Shown here: one piece after another, positions 12,621 to 25,407 of the stretch
How positions within the stretch are numbered: position 1 is the stretch's first letter
Layout: each line of letters starts with the position of its first letter
NCBI RefSeq assembly: GCF_003573695.1
Contig: NC_039360.1
Span: forward strand, 118,630,336 to 118,694,335
Origin: Papaver somniferum
Lineage: Eukaryota > Streptophyta > Magnoliopsida > Ranunculales > Papaveraceae
Direction of reading: 5' to 3'
DNA: 64,000 nucleotides
Translations under genes and position numbers: made by a program
The notes under the pieces: model-generated
Database searches by the model: none
What the model was told of the DNA's origin: nothing
Seen by the model: only the letters and a program-made list of their open reading frames with translations

Positions 12621-13798
12621 CTTGTTACTTTTTTTGAAAATTGGAACTCTCATAAAATTTTATGAGTATTATGGTATGGGACATATGCTCATAGAATTCT
12701 AACCTTGAGACCAATGCGATTTCTGTTCAGCAGGATCTCAAGTTTGTTGTTTGGTAAGAAACGATCCCTACCTACTAATGTAAGGATTTTATTAATGAAC
12801 ATAACTTTTTTTACCTGCGATTTCTGGTTTTACAATAGCCAATACAATGATTATCCGACTGATCAAAATGTACATTATTCTTTTTATGACCATAGTGTGA
12901 ACAGTGGTTGGGAACATCAACCTTTTCAAGGTTATGGATCATACCATGGTGAGCCCAATTACTATCCGCATGCACACGGGTCACACGAGCAAGAAAGTAA
13001 GGAATATTATAGTACTAGTTTCCCATTGGATGATTTAATCAAACAGTTGTACCCTGGTGCTATTTATCATCCTTCCATATCTCTAGAAGAGTCTATGAAG
13101 CAGTTAACTTTAACTGCGCATACAAATAGGTTTGTGTCGGAAATGAATAAACAAATAGCACCAATGAATAAACCTTCTATATAGGAATCCCTTAAGCAGA
13201 TAGCCGAGACAAATGAAAGAATTGGTCGAAATAATCTTAATTTTCAATATAGTGTTTCCAATAATATCCTTGAAAATAAAGATAGTTATTTGCATAATCA
13301 AGACGACGAGGTTAGAATTGGTAACACTACTTGTTTAGATGAGGTTCAACCATTTTCATATTATTATAATGATGATTATGATGAGGATAGTGTTGATGAA
13401 CAATTTGAAGTATGTATGCATAGTGATCAGAAATCTGTTACTCCAATTGAGTTTTTTTTTTTTTTTTCTGAATCACATGAATTTTATTAAAAAATTTCAA
13501 AATTGAGTTACATCAAGGATTATGAAGAGAAATAAAGCAAATTACAATTTTCAACTCACTGGGCTAAGCCCAGATACAAGCTCAATAACTAATTTTAACA
13601 CAACCGATAATATTCCACATTTGGCATTTCCACTCTACTTAGGAAAGAAGGCCTTCCTATGCAAATTTTCCTCACCAGATAATAAGGATGCCCCTCTCTT
13701 TGCCACACAGTCAGCAGAAAATTTACTTCCCTGTAGCAATGATATTATCTAACTTCTGATAATTTGCTCATTGCAAGTTTCCATCTCCCTCTGACAAT

Positions 13799-16700
13799 TC
13801 AAGGAACATGTCCATTCATAAACGGGTTTACTACTGTCTTTGAATCAGAGACAATGATTATGCTCTGCATTTCCCATACCACTGCAAGTTCCAGAGCACA
13901 GATCACAACATATATTTCTGCCAAATAATTTGAAGCAATTCCAATACCTCCAGATAAAACACTAAGGACTTCACATAGATGGTTTCTGACTACAACACCA
14001 AATCCAGCAGCACCAGGATTTCCTATAGAAGAACCATCACAGCAAAACATTATAAATCCAGGGCTTGGAGGTATCCATTGACAACTTTTTGTTCCCTGAA
14101 ACTTACAATTCCTGACACCCATATTGAAAATTGCAATGATTTCCAAGTCATAGTTTTGGTTCCATTGATTTCCAGTAATTCTTAAACCATTCTCGTTAAT
14201 CAACTTAAGAACTCTTATCTTGAAACTCTGTAAGTTTCGTTTTATTTCTTCGAAGTATCTCTTGTTTTTCTGGAACCATAGCTCTTTAAGTATGATACAT
14301 GCAGCAATAAACCAAATTTGTTTGATTAAGGGACTCGTATCCTTTGCACATTTCCAAACTTCATCAAAACTATGAGGTTGAGAAAAATGGAAGATAACAT
14401 ATATCAAATTCCAAATTTGTGTGCTAAAACTACATTCCCACAGTAAATGATTCATGTTGTCTGAGGCTTCTTCACATATGCAACATCTTGATACTATTTC
14501 ATATCCTTTACTTATCATAATGTCATCATCAATATACACACCTAGCACTACTTTCCAGATATTACTAGCAACACTTGGATGAATAAATGAATTTCATATG
14601 TACTTTGGCCAATGTAAAGTGTTTTCCTTGAATCTTATCTTGTTAATTGCTGCTTGAATAGTGAAGGAACTTTGTAAATCTCCAATCCATATCAGTTCAT
14701 CTTCCCTTCCATCTGCAGTTGGTAGTGTGATGTTTTGGAGCATGTCTTGAATTTCAGTTGTTAAAGACCATACACCATTTTTAAAAATATCTGAAACTTT
14801 CAGGAAAATGTTGTCAGTTATGTAAGAAGTAAAACCAAATATATCAATTAATGGTCCTTCACCTATCCAAGTATCAAACCATACAGATATGGCTTGTCCA
14901 TCACCAATGTTCCATCTCACATCTTCTTTGAGAGCATTAAAAGCCCATTTGAGTCCAGGCCACACAGAAGAAAGCTGTCATTTATTGGTCCATTGTCCAT
15001 ACTTGTTCTGATATTTTGCTGTGAATTTTTTTAGCCCAGTCATCCTCTGACTTCATAATCTTCCACATCATTTTTATAAGAAATGTTCTATTAATGTACC
15101 AATCTCTGAATTCCCAAACCACCTTCACTAAAAGGAGTACAAAGCTTTTTCCAAGAGTAAACAGTATATTTCCTTGTTTCACTGTCACCTGACCAAATGA
15201 AGTCTCTTATAATCTTTTGACAAATCTTAATAACCGAAGCTGGCCATTTATAAATTTCCATATTGTACATGGGGATGATGCATAAAACTGATTTTACAAG
15301 AACCAGTCTTTCTTGAAAAGATAATAGTTTTCCTTTCCAGCTAGCTAACTTCTTCTGCATCATTTCTACCATTGGCCAAACAGTACTAACTTTCACTCTT
15401 CATGCTGTTAAAATGACCCCCAAGTATTTATCAGGAAATGCACTCAGCTCCATTTGCATGATATCTTTGATTAATATTTTCCTCTGATCAGAAGTGCCAT
15501 CAATAAACAATTTACTTTTATTTTTGTTGATGCATTGACCTGAGCTATTTTGGTAGTTTTTTAGTAGCTTAAGAAGGAAAAGTAAGCTTCTCTTTTCTCC
15601 ATTACAAAATATAAACACATCATCAACAAACAATAAGTGGGATGGATGTATACCTCTTCTAACCACCATTGGTTTTATGTGACCATCATTAACTGCTTTC
15701 GAAATACTTCTACTCAATGCTTCCTCCATTAGCACAAAAAGAATAGGAGACAAATGATCTCCTTGCCTTAAACCCCTTCCAACAGAAAAGAAACCACAAG
15801 GACCACCATTCACCATAACTGACAATTTTGCTGATTTGAATAATACATGCAGCCATTCACACCAACTTTCAGAAAATCCAAATTTTTTTAAGAATTTAAA
15901 ATAGAAAATTCCAACTTATAGAGTCATATGCCTGTGATATGTCAATTTTCAGTCCCACATTTCCACATCTCCTCTTTTTCTTCATCTCATTTACCATTTC
16001 AGAGGCTAAAAGAATTTGCTCTTGAATACATCTTCCTTTAACATATGCAACTTGCTGAGGAGAGATTAATTTGTGCATTAAGGTGCCCATCCTTTTAGCA
16101 ATAATCTTTGTGAAAATCTTAAAGCTAACATTACTTGGACCAATTGGTCTAAACTGATTTGGACTTCTTGCACCATCCACTTTTGGCAGCAACACCAAAA
16201 AAATTAGAATTTAATCCTTTAGGAATAAATTTTCTTTTCCAGCAGAATTGGATAGCTTGCACAACTTCTTTATTTATAATATGCCAGCAAGCTCTGCAAA
16301 ACCAGCAAGATACTCCATCTGGTCCAGGGGCACTATCGAAATCCATACAAAAAATGGTTGTTTTAATTTCCTCTTCATCAAGCATTTTCTCCAACATTTC
16401 TTGCTCTTTAGATGTGATGACCTCAGGAATAACATCCAGCATTGAACTTTCAATATTAACTTCTTGAAATTTAAATTTATTTTCAAAATGATTGACCAGG
16501 GTATCGGCTATGCCTTCTTGATTTGAGATAATATCTCCATTATTATTCTCCAATTCATTAATATTGTTTCTTGCCTGTCTTATTTTAAGATTTGCATGAA
16601 GGAAACTAGTATTGGCAGCACCCTCCTTGATCCATTTATTTCTGTTTTTTTGCTTCATAAAAGTATTGTATTGCACTTCCTTGGAGTTAAATTCATTTTG

Positions 16701-17681
16701 AGCCTTTACCAGATCATTAAGACATTCTTCATCAAATGGATTAACATCAGATTTAATCATTGCTTCTTTTACTTTATCTTCAACATTCTTAATTTGAGTT
16801 TTAATGTTTCCAAAAACTTTCCAATTCCATTCCTTAAGTATAATTTTCAATTTCTTCATTTTGCTTTGAAACACAAAAGCTGGATCTCCTTGAACATTTT
16901 CTGACCAAACTTCACTTACTACTTCCAGAAAATTTGGATGTGATAACCACATCTTTTGAAACCTTAATGGAGCATTCTTGGGTTTAGGAATTTGTGCACA
17001 TCCTCCTAGTAATGGTGCATGATCAGATGTAATTATTAATCCAACCTTGTACCCCCAAGTCTCAAATTTATCCAACCACAATTGATTATACACAACTCTG
17101 TCCAAATTACATAGAATCCTTTTGCTTCCATGCTGACAATTTGACCAAGAATGAGATAAACCTGATTTTGGTGCTTGCATAAGTTCACAAGTATCCAAAC
17201 ATGAAGTGAAATCCATCATTGCTATCTTGTTTGGACATTTCCCTCCAATTTTTTCTTCAGCTGGCATTATCACATTAAAATCTCCAATAACAAGCCATGG
17301 TAAATTAAGAAGACTAATTTGTTTCATTTCAGACCATAAATACCTTCTTTGAGTAATGCCAACATGTGCATGAACTCCAGAAATAAGCACTCCACAAACA
17401 TTTATTGTAATCATTTGGCTAGACATTGAAATAACTGAAGGAGTTGATAAACTTTGATTCCAAAAAAGCCATATATTACCTTTTTTATTTGAAACTGAAT
17501 TGTGAATAACCACACTTTTCATGCCTGGAAAATTGAGTTTATTACAGAAAGAAGAATTACATGTTACCTTTGGTTCGGCAACCCAAACTACAGATGGATT
17601 AAACTGATTTATGAGAGACCTTAACTTTTCCTGAGACCTAGCTCTCCTTAGGCCTCTTAGGTTCCAATACAACACCTTCAT
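13799..17681 (-). pseudogene. LINE ORF2: endonuclease, reverse transcriptase, RNase H, frameshifted
   Basis: It begins at 17681 with an APE-type endonuclease (WNLRGL, AEPKV, GDFN, SDHAP). The reverse transcriptase starts around SAPGPDGVS near 16330. It continues in other frames with KIDISQAYDS (motif A), GRGLRQGDHLSP, and FVDDV where FADD is usual. The segments 17681-16149, 16198-15896, 15825-15400, 15396-15091, 15188-14982, 14965-14594 and 14548-13799 lie in different frames or are split by stops. The last holds RNase H motifs CDGSSIGNPG, AEIYVVICALE and VSDSK. An intact protein would nick DNA and prime reverse transcription; this copy cannot be translated whole. Confidence 0.9.
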
Positions 17682-18901
17682 TGCTTGGATTGGAGGCCTT
17701 TGGTGCCTCCTTTCCCTGGATTTTTTCTGAAATTATACTTGCTTGGATTCTGTGTTGTTACTGAAGCTTGAACATTTGCTTGAGAAGGATTGCTACTCAG
17801 AACTGAGATCACTTTTTCCTGCACAGAAGAGCTTGAAGCAATTGAGGCAGGATTTGTGATAATTTTAGACCATGTAGTAGCTGGAACCCTTTCTTCTGAA
17901 ATTGTTCCATCTTTTCCATTTATGTATTTGATAACACTATTTTCCTCCATATTTTCTGTAACCATTTCCATAATCCTAGTTTGATTAATACCATCCATAG
18001 AGTCATTTCTTTCAGTACTATTATTACCCTCATTATGTAATGAACCAAACATTCCTGAAGTTACTTTTATGGAGTCTTTTAATTTGGTAGCTGAATGAGC
18101 ATGTTGAAGTATTTGAGTAACAGGTGTGTTGCAAATATCAAAACCACCAACCCCTTGTGATAAAGCTTGAAAGTTACTCCCATTTGTTGCATTGGTCTTT
18201 GTTGCTTTTCCAGTAGGGGTCATTTTAGGATCATTTGTTGGAGCTTGCTGATTTACCTCACCACCTTTTTTAGCTCTACATTCAAGTTGGAGATGACCAA
18301 CTATCTTGCAACTATCACAAAAATTTGGTGGCTTAATGAGTATTACATTCTGCATAAACCATCCAAATTTTGTTTTAATCCATAGCTTGCTAGGTATTTT
18401 CTTTGCAAAATAAATATTGATCAACATTCTAGCACAAAACCATTTTATATTAAGAGTAGCTTCATCAATTTTAACTGGCACACCCAGAGCTCTTCCAATA
18501 GTAAACAATGACTTCTCATCCCAATAATTCAAACTTAATCCTGGAAGGTGAACCCAAACCATAGCAGATGATGTTCTAAAGTATTATGGACGAAAGTTTG
18601 GAATCCATTTCCTAATCCATAGAACCTGATCAAACACTTCCCATTTTCCAGCTTTAATCATATTCTGATCATTTTCATTATCAAGTTTAATTGTAAAAAA
18701 ACCTTTCCCCAATGAAATCATTTTACATTTCCCAACTAATTTCCACTGATTTGTAAGATTTAGAACAACATCTGAAAATTTAAGACGAGATAGATCTGAT
18801 CGACCTATAAGAGAAAATTTCCAAGCAGCACAACGATCTTCAGTTTCAAAAACTAAATCAATCGATGGAGCTTCTTCATAAGTTTTTTTCCAGATCCACA
18901 A
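17678..18901 (-). pseudogene. LINE ORF1: DUF4283-like plus CCHC zinc knuckle
   Basis: Nucleic-acid-binding protein of the LINE. The first part (18901-18584) has the DUF4283-type pattern ending in WIRKWIPNF. An in-frame TAA at 18586-18584 interrupts it, and the same frame resumes with VWVHLPGLSLNYW. A knuckle CDSCKIVGHLQLEC (C-x2-C-x4-H-x4-C) follows near residue 200. The C-terminal third is low-complexity and polar. The final TGA overlaps the ATG of ORF2 as ATGA. A functional copy would coat LINE RNA; this one is broken by the stop. Confidence 0.85.
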
Positions 18902-19791
18902 AAGATGAATCCATTTCTAGATTTTGATCTTTTTCCATAAATAGTTAATAATCTACTAACAAATCAATAAAACTACACTAATTCTAAGAGAAATACCACC
19001 AATCATCAGATTCACCTGAAAATTCACCTGAGATTAATGCTAGTTGACGCTGAAAACGAAAAGAAAACGAAGAAAATTTTCCTGAGTTGGTCGCCAATCC
19101 TCAGAGCTTGACTCAGACCGATCTCATCAAAAAAATCCTAGATAATTCTTTTTCACTTGTTGAATTGAGCTTTATAATGATAATGTTATTTCTAGTTCAA
19201 ATCCAAATATTTTTAATAATTATTCATATATACAAAAGGACGAGGATTTGACTAGAGATACCCCTGTTTTAGACGATGCAGAATTTCCTAGTTACGAAGC
19301 CGATAATGATTTAGAGGAACGAGTTTATTCTGAGAACATTATTTTAGAGTCTAGTGATTTAAAAACAATAATCTTAGACGGAGAAGATGAACATTTAAAA
19401 ACAATAACCTTAGAAGAAGAAGATGAACTCGTAGAGCTTTTAAATAATATGAGTGAGGATGCATCACCTGAGTATAACCTACAAGAAGAAATTGACTATT
19501 TTCAGGATTCTGACGATCTAGAAATTAGGGAAATTGTAGTTAGGCTATCTAGAGACGCCCAAAACTCTAAGTTTGGGGGTGATATCATTCTCCTTGCACC
19601 TTACCTTTAGCTCTTACAGAAATCCCTCACTTGGGACTTGACATATGTACCTCTACCATTGTAAAAGATCATCTTCAGACACGTTTTCCCGAACCTAATG
19701 ATGTCCAGGAAGAAGTCCAGTTGTTAGAGTTAGAGCATTGCTCGGTCGAACTCGCATGCATTGCTATCTCAAGCATGTTTGTCAATCTTAG

Positions 19792-22065
19792 TGATCAAAA
19801 CTGTAAGTCTTGATTTCTAGTCTACTATAGCTAAGGTCTCGGACTAGGATAAAAAGTGTAGTTGAGTTCAAGAACTCCATGGCAATCATCATACAAGACG
19901 AAGGACTACTCAAGGAACCAGTGGATCTTCATCGATTAAAAGGTATGTGGAGACTTGAACTTATCTATCACTCAAAAGTCTATTTATCTCCTATCTTGAG
20001 ACAAAAGTCGTTTTGCTATATAGACTTAGATTATACACATTTGCTATTTCGAGCCGAGTTTATATCGCATATCTATTTCTCGAAATATGTGTTGGTAAGC
20101 TTTCTCTTTAACCAAGCTCATTTTTACCTAGTGACGAAAGTCATGAAAAGTTTCAATCACTTTGAAAATTGCTTACTTTGACGAAAAATAGTTTGTGAAT
20201 AACAACTATAGAATATCAACGTCCTCTAAGAATATTTCAATGATTGAAATGAGAGTTTAGATTATATAACCATTGGAGGATATAAGCATTGTTGTGGAAA
20301 CACATATATGTATAAGTCCTTATTCCTTGAACCAAAGTTTGTGAACTTTGTTGATCAAGAGAACCGGCATGGTGGCGTGAGCCAAGTCCGCGAACTGGCG
20401 GAAGTTCTCGTCCCGAGAATTTCTGCTGGAGTTTGAGGAACTCCGTCCGCGAACTTGAGTAGGTTATATCTAAAAACGATGTTTGTGAACTTATTCTTAT
20501 ATAAACTAAGGAATGCAAATTCCAAACCGCGGCTATATAGTTCATGAACTGATTTGAGTGAATCAAATCGTTTTTGCTTCAATTGTGTCTTGTGTAGTTG
20601 CATAAGATTTCCTTGCAATTGAACAACTCTCTAACTAGTTCATTTGAGTCACTTGAACTAGTTATGGTGAAGAAGAATATGGTTTATATGAAAGTGATCA
20701 TATGGCTAACCATTTGGTTGACTATTGTTGAACCAACAAATGTACAAGTTTGGGTACGGTTACACAAGCCTAGAAACGTGCATTTCATTTGTGTGTAACA
20801 AGCTAGTTTTCGATCTAACAATTTAAAGATATTAGCTTGAATCTAAATCAGGTTTTCATCTAACGGTGAATATTGAATGCTTTGTTACCAAGCTAACATT
20901 GATTACAAACCCTGATTTGAAAGACTATACAAGGGAGAACTCTAGCAACTGGGAAACCTAATCTCCGCACCTTATGTGTGATACTAGTTGTGCTAATCTA
21001 GAGTCGATTCTCCTTTAACCTTTGGTTTCTTCTTCTAAACCAGGTTAACGACTTAAATACTTCAATGGGATTGTGAAGCCAGACCGATACTACTTTCTCG
21101 TAGTTGTGTGATTTGATCTTGTTGTTTCTATCGTACGAGTACAATTGTAATAATTGGCTTGAGATTAATATCTCCGATATGCAAGATATAAAAGTAATCA
21201 CAAACACTTCGTCTCATTGTTTGTCATTCCACAATATCTTTTTTCGTTGCGTCGATTAAGATTATTATGAGGTAATTGATAATACTAGGATGTTCTCCGG
21301 GAATATAAGTCCGGTTTATCAATTGGTTCCTGTTCACCTTCATTTATCAAAAGACGGAACAAAACTCGTAGGTATATTCGTGGGAGACGAATTTATCTAT
21401 TACCGTAGACTTTTTTGTGTGAAACAGATTTGTTTATTAAAGTTTTCGACTTTGGGTCGTAGCAACTCTTAGTTGTGGGTGAGATCAGCTAAGGGAATCA
21501 AGTACGTAGTATCCTGCTGCGATTAGAGACGTAGGAGCATAATTGTACTTTGGATCAGTGTGATATTGTTGGGGTTCAACTACAGTCCAGACCGAAGTTA
21601 ATTTGGTAGGCTAGTGTCTGTAGCGGCTTAATACAGCGTGTGTTCAATCTGGACTAGGTCCCGGGGTTTTTCTGCATTTGCGGTTTCCTCATTAACAAAA
21701 TTCTGGTGTTTGTGTTATTTCTTTTCCACATTATATTTTGTTATATAATTAAAATATCACAGGTTGTGCGTTGTTCAATCAATTAGAATATCCGACCTTT
21801 TGGTTGTTGATTTAAATTGATTGACACTTGGATATTGGTCTTTGGTACCATCCAAGTTATCTCTCTAGTATTTGATAAAGACTCGCAGATTTCTATTTGC
21901 TCTAGTATATATCAAATCGAGAGATTTTGATATAAACTCTTTGATATACTTTTTATTTAGATTGAGTCTGACTGTCTAGTTGATTCTCTAGAAAGTATAT
22001 TGGAGTTTGTCCATACAGATTGCTAAGAAAAATATTGGGTGTGGTTGTTGTACCCCGCTTTTTCA
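19792..22065. mobile_element. Probable solo LTR (2.27 kb) inside copy A
   Basis: It starts TGATCAAAACTG and ends GTACCCCGCTTTTTCA, flanked by CTTAG (19787-19791) and GTTAG (22066-22070), a five-base target site with one mismatch. The end resembles Copia (SIRE-like) LTRs by recognition. No internal coding region or second LTR is visible. Homology to the copy A ORF is interrupted exactly over this interval, although the frame after removal is not perfectly restored. Confidence 0.6.
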
Positions 22066-22589
22066 GTTAGAAACCCATCCTCTGGTTGATGTGGTTTACC
22101 CAGGCTATGATGCCCAGATTGATTTTGTTTTCCCACCAAATATTTTTTAACCAATTTTGGGAACGTATGAGTTTCAAATGTGTCAGTTATTAAGTTTTGA
22201 GACTAAGCCTAATTACTTTAGGAGATTAGAATCGACACATTTGCTTAAGAATGACCGCCACTCTCATTGTGGTCAACCGTGTGAGTCAAATATGATTGAC
22301 TTAGAAGATCCTCAATTATTCAGGTTATTATTATGTGCTTCTAAGTTTTTAGTTGAGTTTTTCCAGATTCCAAAACCTGATTATTCAGATCTTAGCTATG
22401 AGGAAATCCAACCCATGAAAATATTTTATTTAGACCATTTCATAGAGCCTGAACCCGAACAACAACTAGATGTAGTTGTCTTAAACATGAAATTAGATAA
22501 GGGCGTGCTTTATTTGTTCATATTCGTGGCATGTTGCAGATTTCTTTTATTTGTGGTAGTTATATTTGATTTTGATGACCCACAGTTGT

Positions 22590-25373
22590 TGATAGGCATC
22601 TAAAACACCTAATTCTAGTATCGATTTTCGTACACTTTTCTTAATAATTTTCTTGTAAATTTGTATATTACGTTTGTTTTCTATGTTTCCAGGAAAATGG
22701 CTTGGATTTACATAAAGGAACGAGAAGCTACAAAATTGGTCATATTGGCTATGCACTGGAGTTATAAGAGAATTTTGTTCTCTTCATATTTCTTGTCAGG
22801 GATAAGTCTGATCAATTCTCAACAAGACTGATGCTGGGCTTAGTGGAACAGTGGAGCTGAGACCATTTGAGTTGATGGGCCTCGTATCATTTGCTGGAGC
22901 CTGGAAGACACACCTAAGTGTTAGCACGTACAGCTGAGAAGAGAAATCAGGCTTCCTTAAGTCGAGAAACCATCATTTCTCAAGCAGAGAAGAAGACCCC
23001 AGCCTTTGTTTCCTGAAACCGTAGTCTGCTGGTTAGTTTGCCGGTGTTCAGGCCATGGCTTGTGTAGCAGTTCAATCGAGAAGAAGAAGGAAGATTGGAG
23101 TGAGTTTCTGTTGCTGTTGTTTGACAAGAAACTCAGGGAAGAGAAGGGGATCTGAGGCTATTGAGTAAATGGGTTTCGATGGCTGTATTTGAAGAATCAG
23201 GAGCTCGAGATGGAACGGGAGTTGGGCTAGTGCCATTGAAGAAGTCTGGGTTATACAGCCAGGAAACAAGGCTTTGTTTCATCCTCTCCTTTCTTTGTCC
23301 GTGCAGCTAAGAAGTGCTGCTGCTGTGGTTGATTTGTGACAGTATATGGCGCACGTTAATGAAGATTTGAAATCGTTGATGGAATTGGAGCTATGGGTTT
23401 GATTGAATTTGAATTTACAGGGAACTAGAGAAGGAGATTATTGATGCACAGCAACAGCATTGCATTGTGCTCAGTAACTGTTTGACAAAACGTCTGATAG
23501 AGCAGAGAGAGTTCTTTGAAGCTAAGAGTCTATAGCTGTTTAGGGGACGAATGGTGGAGAAGTTGAGTGTTTTCAGGGACAAGAAGAAATCAAGATGGAC
23601 AGAGAATTAGCTGAGTACTGCAGGGAGAAGACAAGTGTTGCTGCAACTGTCTTAGTTCAAGTTGGTGGCCGGAAAGCAGTGAGACTGATGATGTTTCTGT
23701 CCATTACAAGAGAGGTGAGTCTGTAGCTGGTTTTGCAGTCGAGATGGAGTGAGAGTATGTGCTGCTATGGGTCTCGGTGGTGTCTGTGCTGGGAGCTTGG
23801 CAGAGTTTTGTAAGTTGAGTTTATGGCAGCAAGGAAGTACCAGTTCTGTGCTATGTTCAGTTATGAGCCATGGGACTAATGGGTCGTTTGCCAAGGGCTG
23901 TTAGGCAACGGCTAGCTAAGACTTGAGAGTTTGAGATAAGAAAGGGTACAGGCCAAGCAACCTTTAGGAAAGTGAATTTCGCTGACATCATTTTAGGCGA
24001 TGAACGGCTGTTAATTGAAGTGATATTAGAGTTGAGATGGATCAGGAAATTGGGTTCGCGTGATATGCAAGTTCGCAGCAAGAAAAGAAGATATATGAGA
24101 AGAACTAGGGTTACAACACAAAACATCGAACAGCTGTTAATTGAAGTGATATTAGAGTTGAGATGGATCAGGAAATTGGGTTCGCGTGATATGCAAGTTC
24201 GCAGCAAGAAAAGAAGATATATAAGAAGAACTAGGGTTACAACACAAAACATCGAATACCCCCTCCTTCACCACTGCCGCAACCCTAGTTTCAGCGAGCA
24301 AAGCTCGCTGAACAACCACCACCATCACCATCTGCATATCCACCTGTATCCACCAGCATACATCCATCAGTTTGCATTCCACCTCCTTTGCATCTCCATC
24401 TGCAGTCTGCAGAGCACCCACCAAGTCCATCACCTGCAGTTCATACTCCACAGCATCAGTCCATTGCATCTAGACCAGTTTGCAGCTACAGCATCAACAC
24501 ATCATCACCAGTTCCAGTCCACGTACAACAATATTCACTATCACCAGTCGCAAGGCTCCACCAGTCCATACACCATTCACTTCATCTGCTGCTTGTTGGT
24601 TTGCGTGGTTTACATTCTGAGTTTTCTATTTGCTTTGTCTCTTTGCCATGAACTCCAGTAGCTAAGCATCTTGATTAGGGACGATTTCGACGTCTGGAAC
24701 GTGATTCATGATGGATATTTAAAACTGCCTGTTTCTTGCAATTATATTGTTATTGCTCATTCTCTAATATGCTAAAAGTGTTTAAGAATTTATTCCTCAA
24801 TCATTTAAGTTGCAAATTAAATGGTTGTTTGATGATTCTATTGCTAATTCGAGACTTCTTCGACCGTAATTGTCTAGATGCTCCGAGTACAAGTAGCGAT
24901 ATATGGGTATTGATGATGGGACTTTGTTAAATATCCATGTGTAGAGATTGACACTAGTAGATGAGTCGATCCTATGTATTTGTCACTAGGAATAGCCTAT
25001 CTCACGGAACTTAAAACATTTGTTTAAGTCACACCTAGAGAGCGTACTTCTAGGAAACTTGGCAAGTAGAATCCGGTAGTCGAGCGCTTCCGTGTCCGGT
25101 GAATTTGAGATTGCGGGATATTTGAGCGTACTAAATATTCTAGGGTTATTAGTAATGGGTGATTGCAGAAACATAACTATATTGATAAGATTCCTGTTTC
25201 GTGATTGAGAAAGAGTCGTTGATCATCCTCATCCTCATATTTGCATTAATATTCAGAAATTGAATTGACAACTTTAGCTCAACTCTCCTTAGGAACGAAC
25301 CTACTTGTCATTGTACTACTAGTTAGTGTAAGAGAAGTAAGGAATTTATTTTTGCGAGTTCGACACCTCATCA
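22590..25373. mobile_element. Solo LTR (2.78 kb) with GTTGT target duplication inside copy A
   Basis: It begins TGATAGGCATC and ends CACCTCATCA, flanked by GTTGT at 22585-22589 and 25374-25378. Excision of the element plus one GTTGT restores DPQLFR in frame, as in copy B. The interior has no retroviral-type genes. Its ends resemble the LTR ends of copies A and B (TGATAG, ATCA), so a related family is likely. Confidence 0.85.
24005..24256. repeat. 126-bp tandem duplication in the solo LTR
   Basis: Two adjacent copies (24005-24130 and 24131-24256) are almost identical. Both contain GTTCGCGTGATATGCAAG. A period of 126 keeps the frame open in both copies but nothing supports coding. Confidence 0.9.
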
Positions 25374-25407
25374 GTTGTTCCGGATAGTGTTATATGATTC
25401 GAGGTGA

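Larger units (their letters stand above)
8370..12808 (+). repeat. Long direct repeat 2, probable 3' LTR (3'-truncated)
   Basis: 9133-12808 matches 3770-8100. 8370-9132 has no counterpart in the first copy within this window. It stops at about 12808, some 120 bp short of the end seen in copy 1, where it abuts copy A. It differs from copy 1 by an extra palindrome-rich insert (9379-9720), a local duplication (10280-10690) and the absence of two MITEs. No gene is supported. Confidence 0.5.
13452..19162 (-). mobile_element. L1-type LINE, near full length, disabled
   Basis: The element runs on the minus strand from about 19162 to a poly(A) tail seen as a T run at 13452-13467. It is flanked by AATTGAG at 13445-13451 and 19163-19169. 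It contains a nucleic-acid-binding ORF1, an endonuclease, reverse transcriptase, a zf-RVT-like region and RNase H, in that order, with several stops and frameshifts. It lies inside the copy A reading frame. Confidence 0.9.
12815..25407 (+). pseudogene. Copy A ORF (gag-tail-like region joined to conserved 3' ORF), split by three insertions
   Basis: The coding segments are 12815-13451, 19164-19791, 22071-22589 and 25379-25407. The first is Asn/Tyr/Gln-rich with a helical stretch (SISLEESMKQL), an in-frame TAG at 13182, then an acidic region. The second continues in register after the LINE and carries NSKFGG, which is also present in copy B, then a stop near 19610. The third holds an acidic domain and a hydrophobic segment, LYLFIFVACCRFLLFVVVIF, before DPQL. 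The last 29 bases finish the reading frame after the solo LTR, ending YDSR, against YDFGR in copy B. No enzymatic motif is visible. The function of this 3' ORF is unknown. Confidence 0.6.

Noticed and set aside
12245..12702. Repeat-protein ORFs, again on both strands
   Set aside because: Same minisatellite in the second long repeat.
23972..24661. 229-residue plus-strand ORF with duplicated segment
   Set aside because: Lies inside the solo LTR, results from a 126-bp tandem duplication and a His/Ser-rich low-complexity tail.
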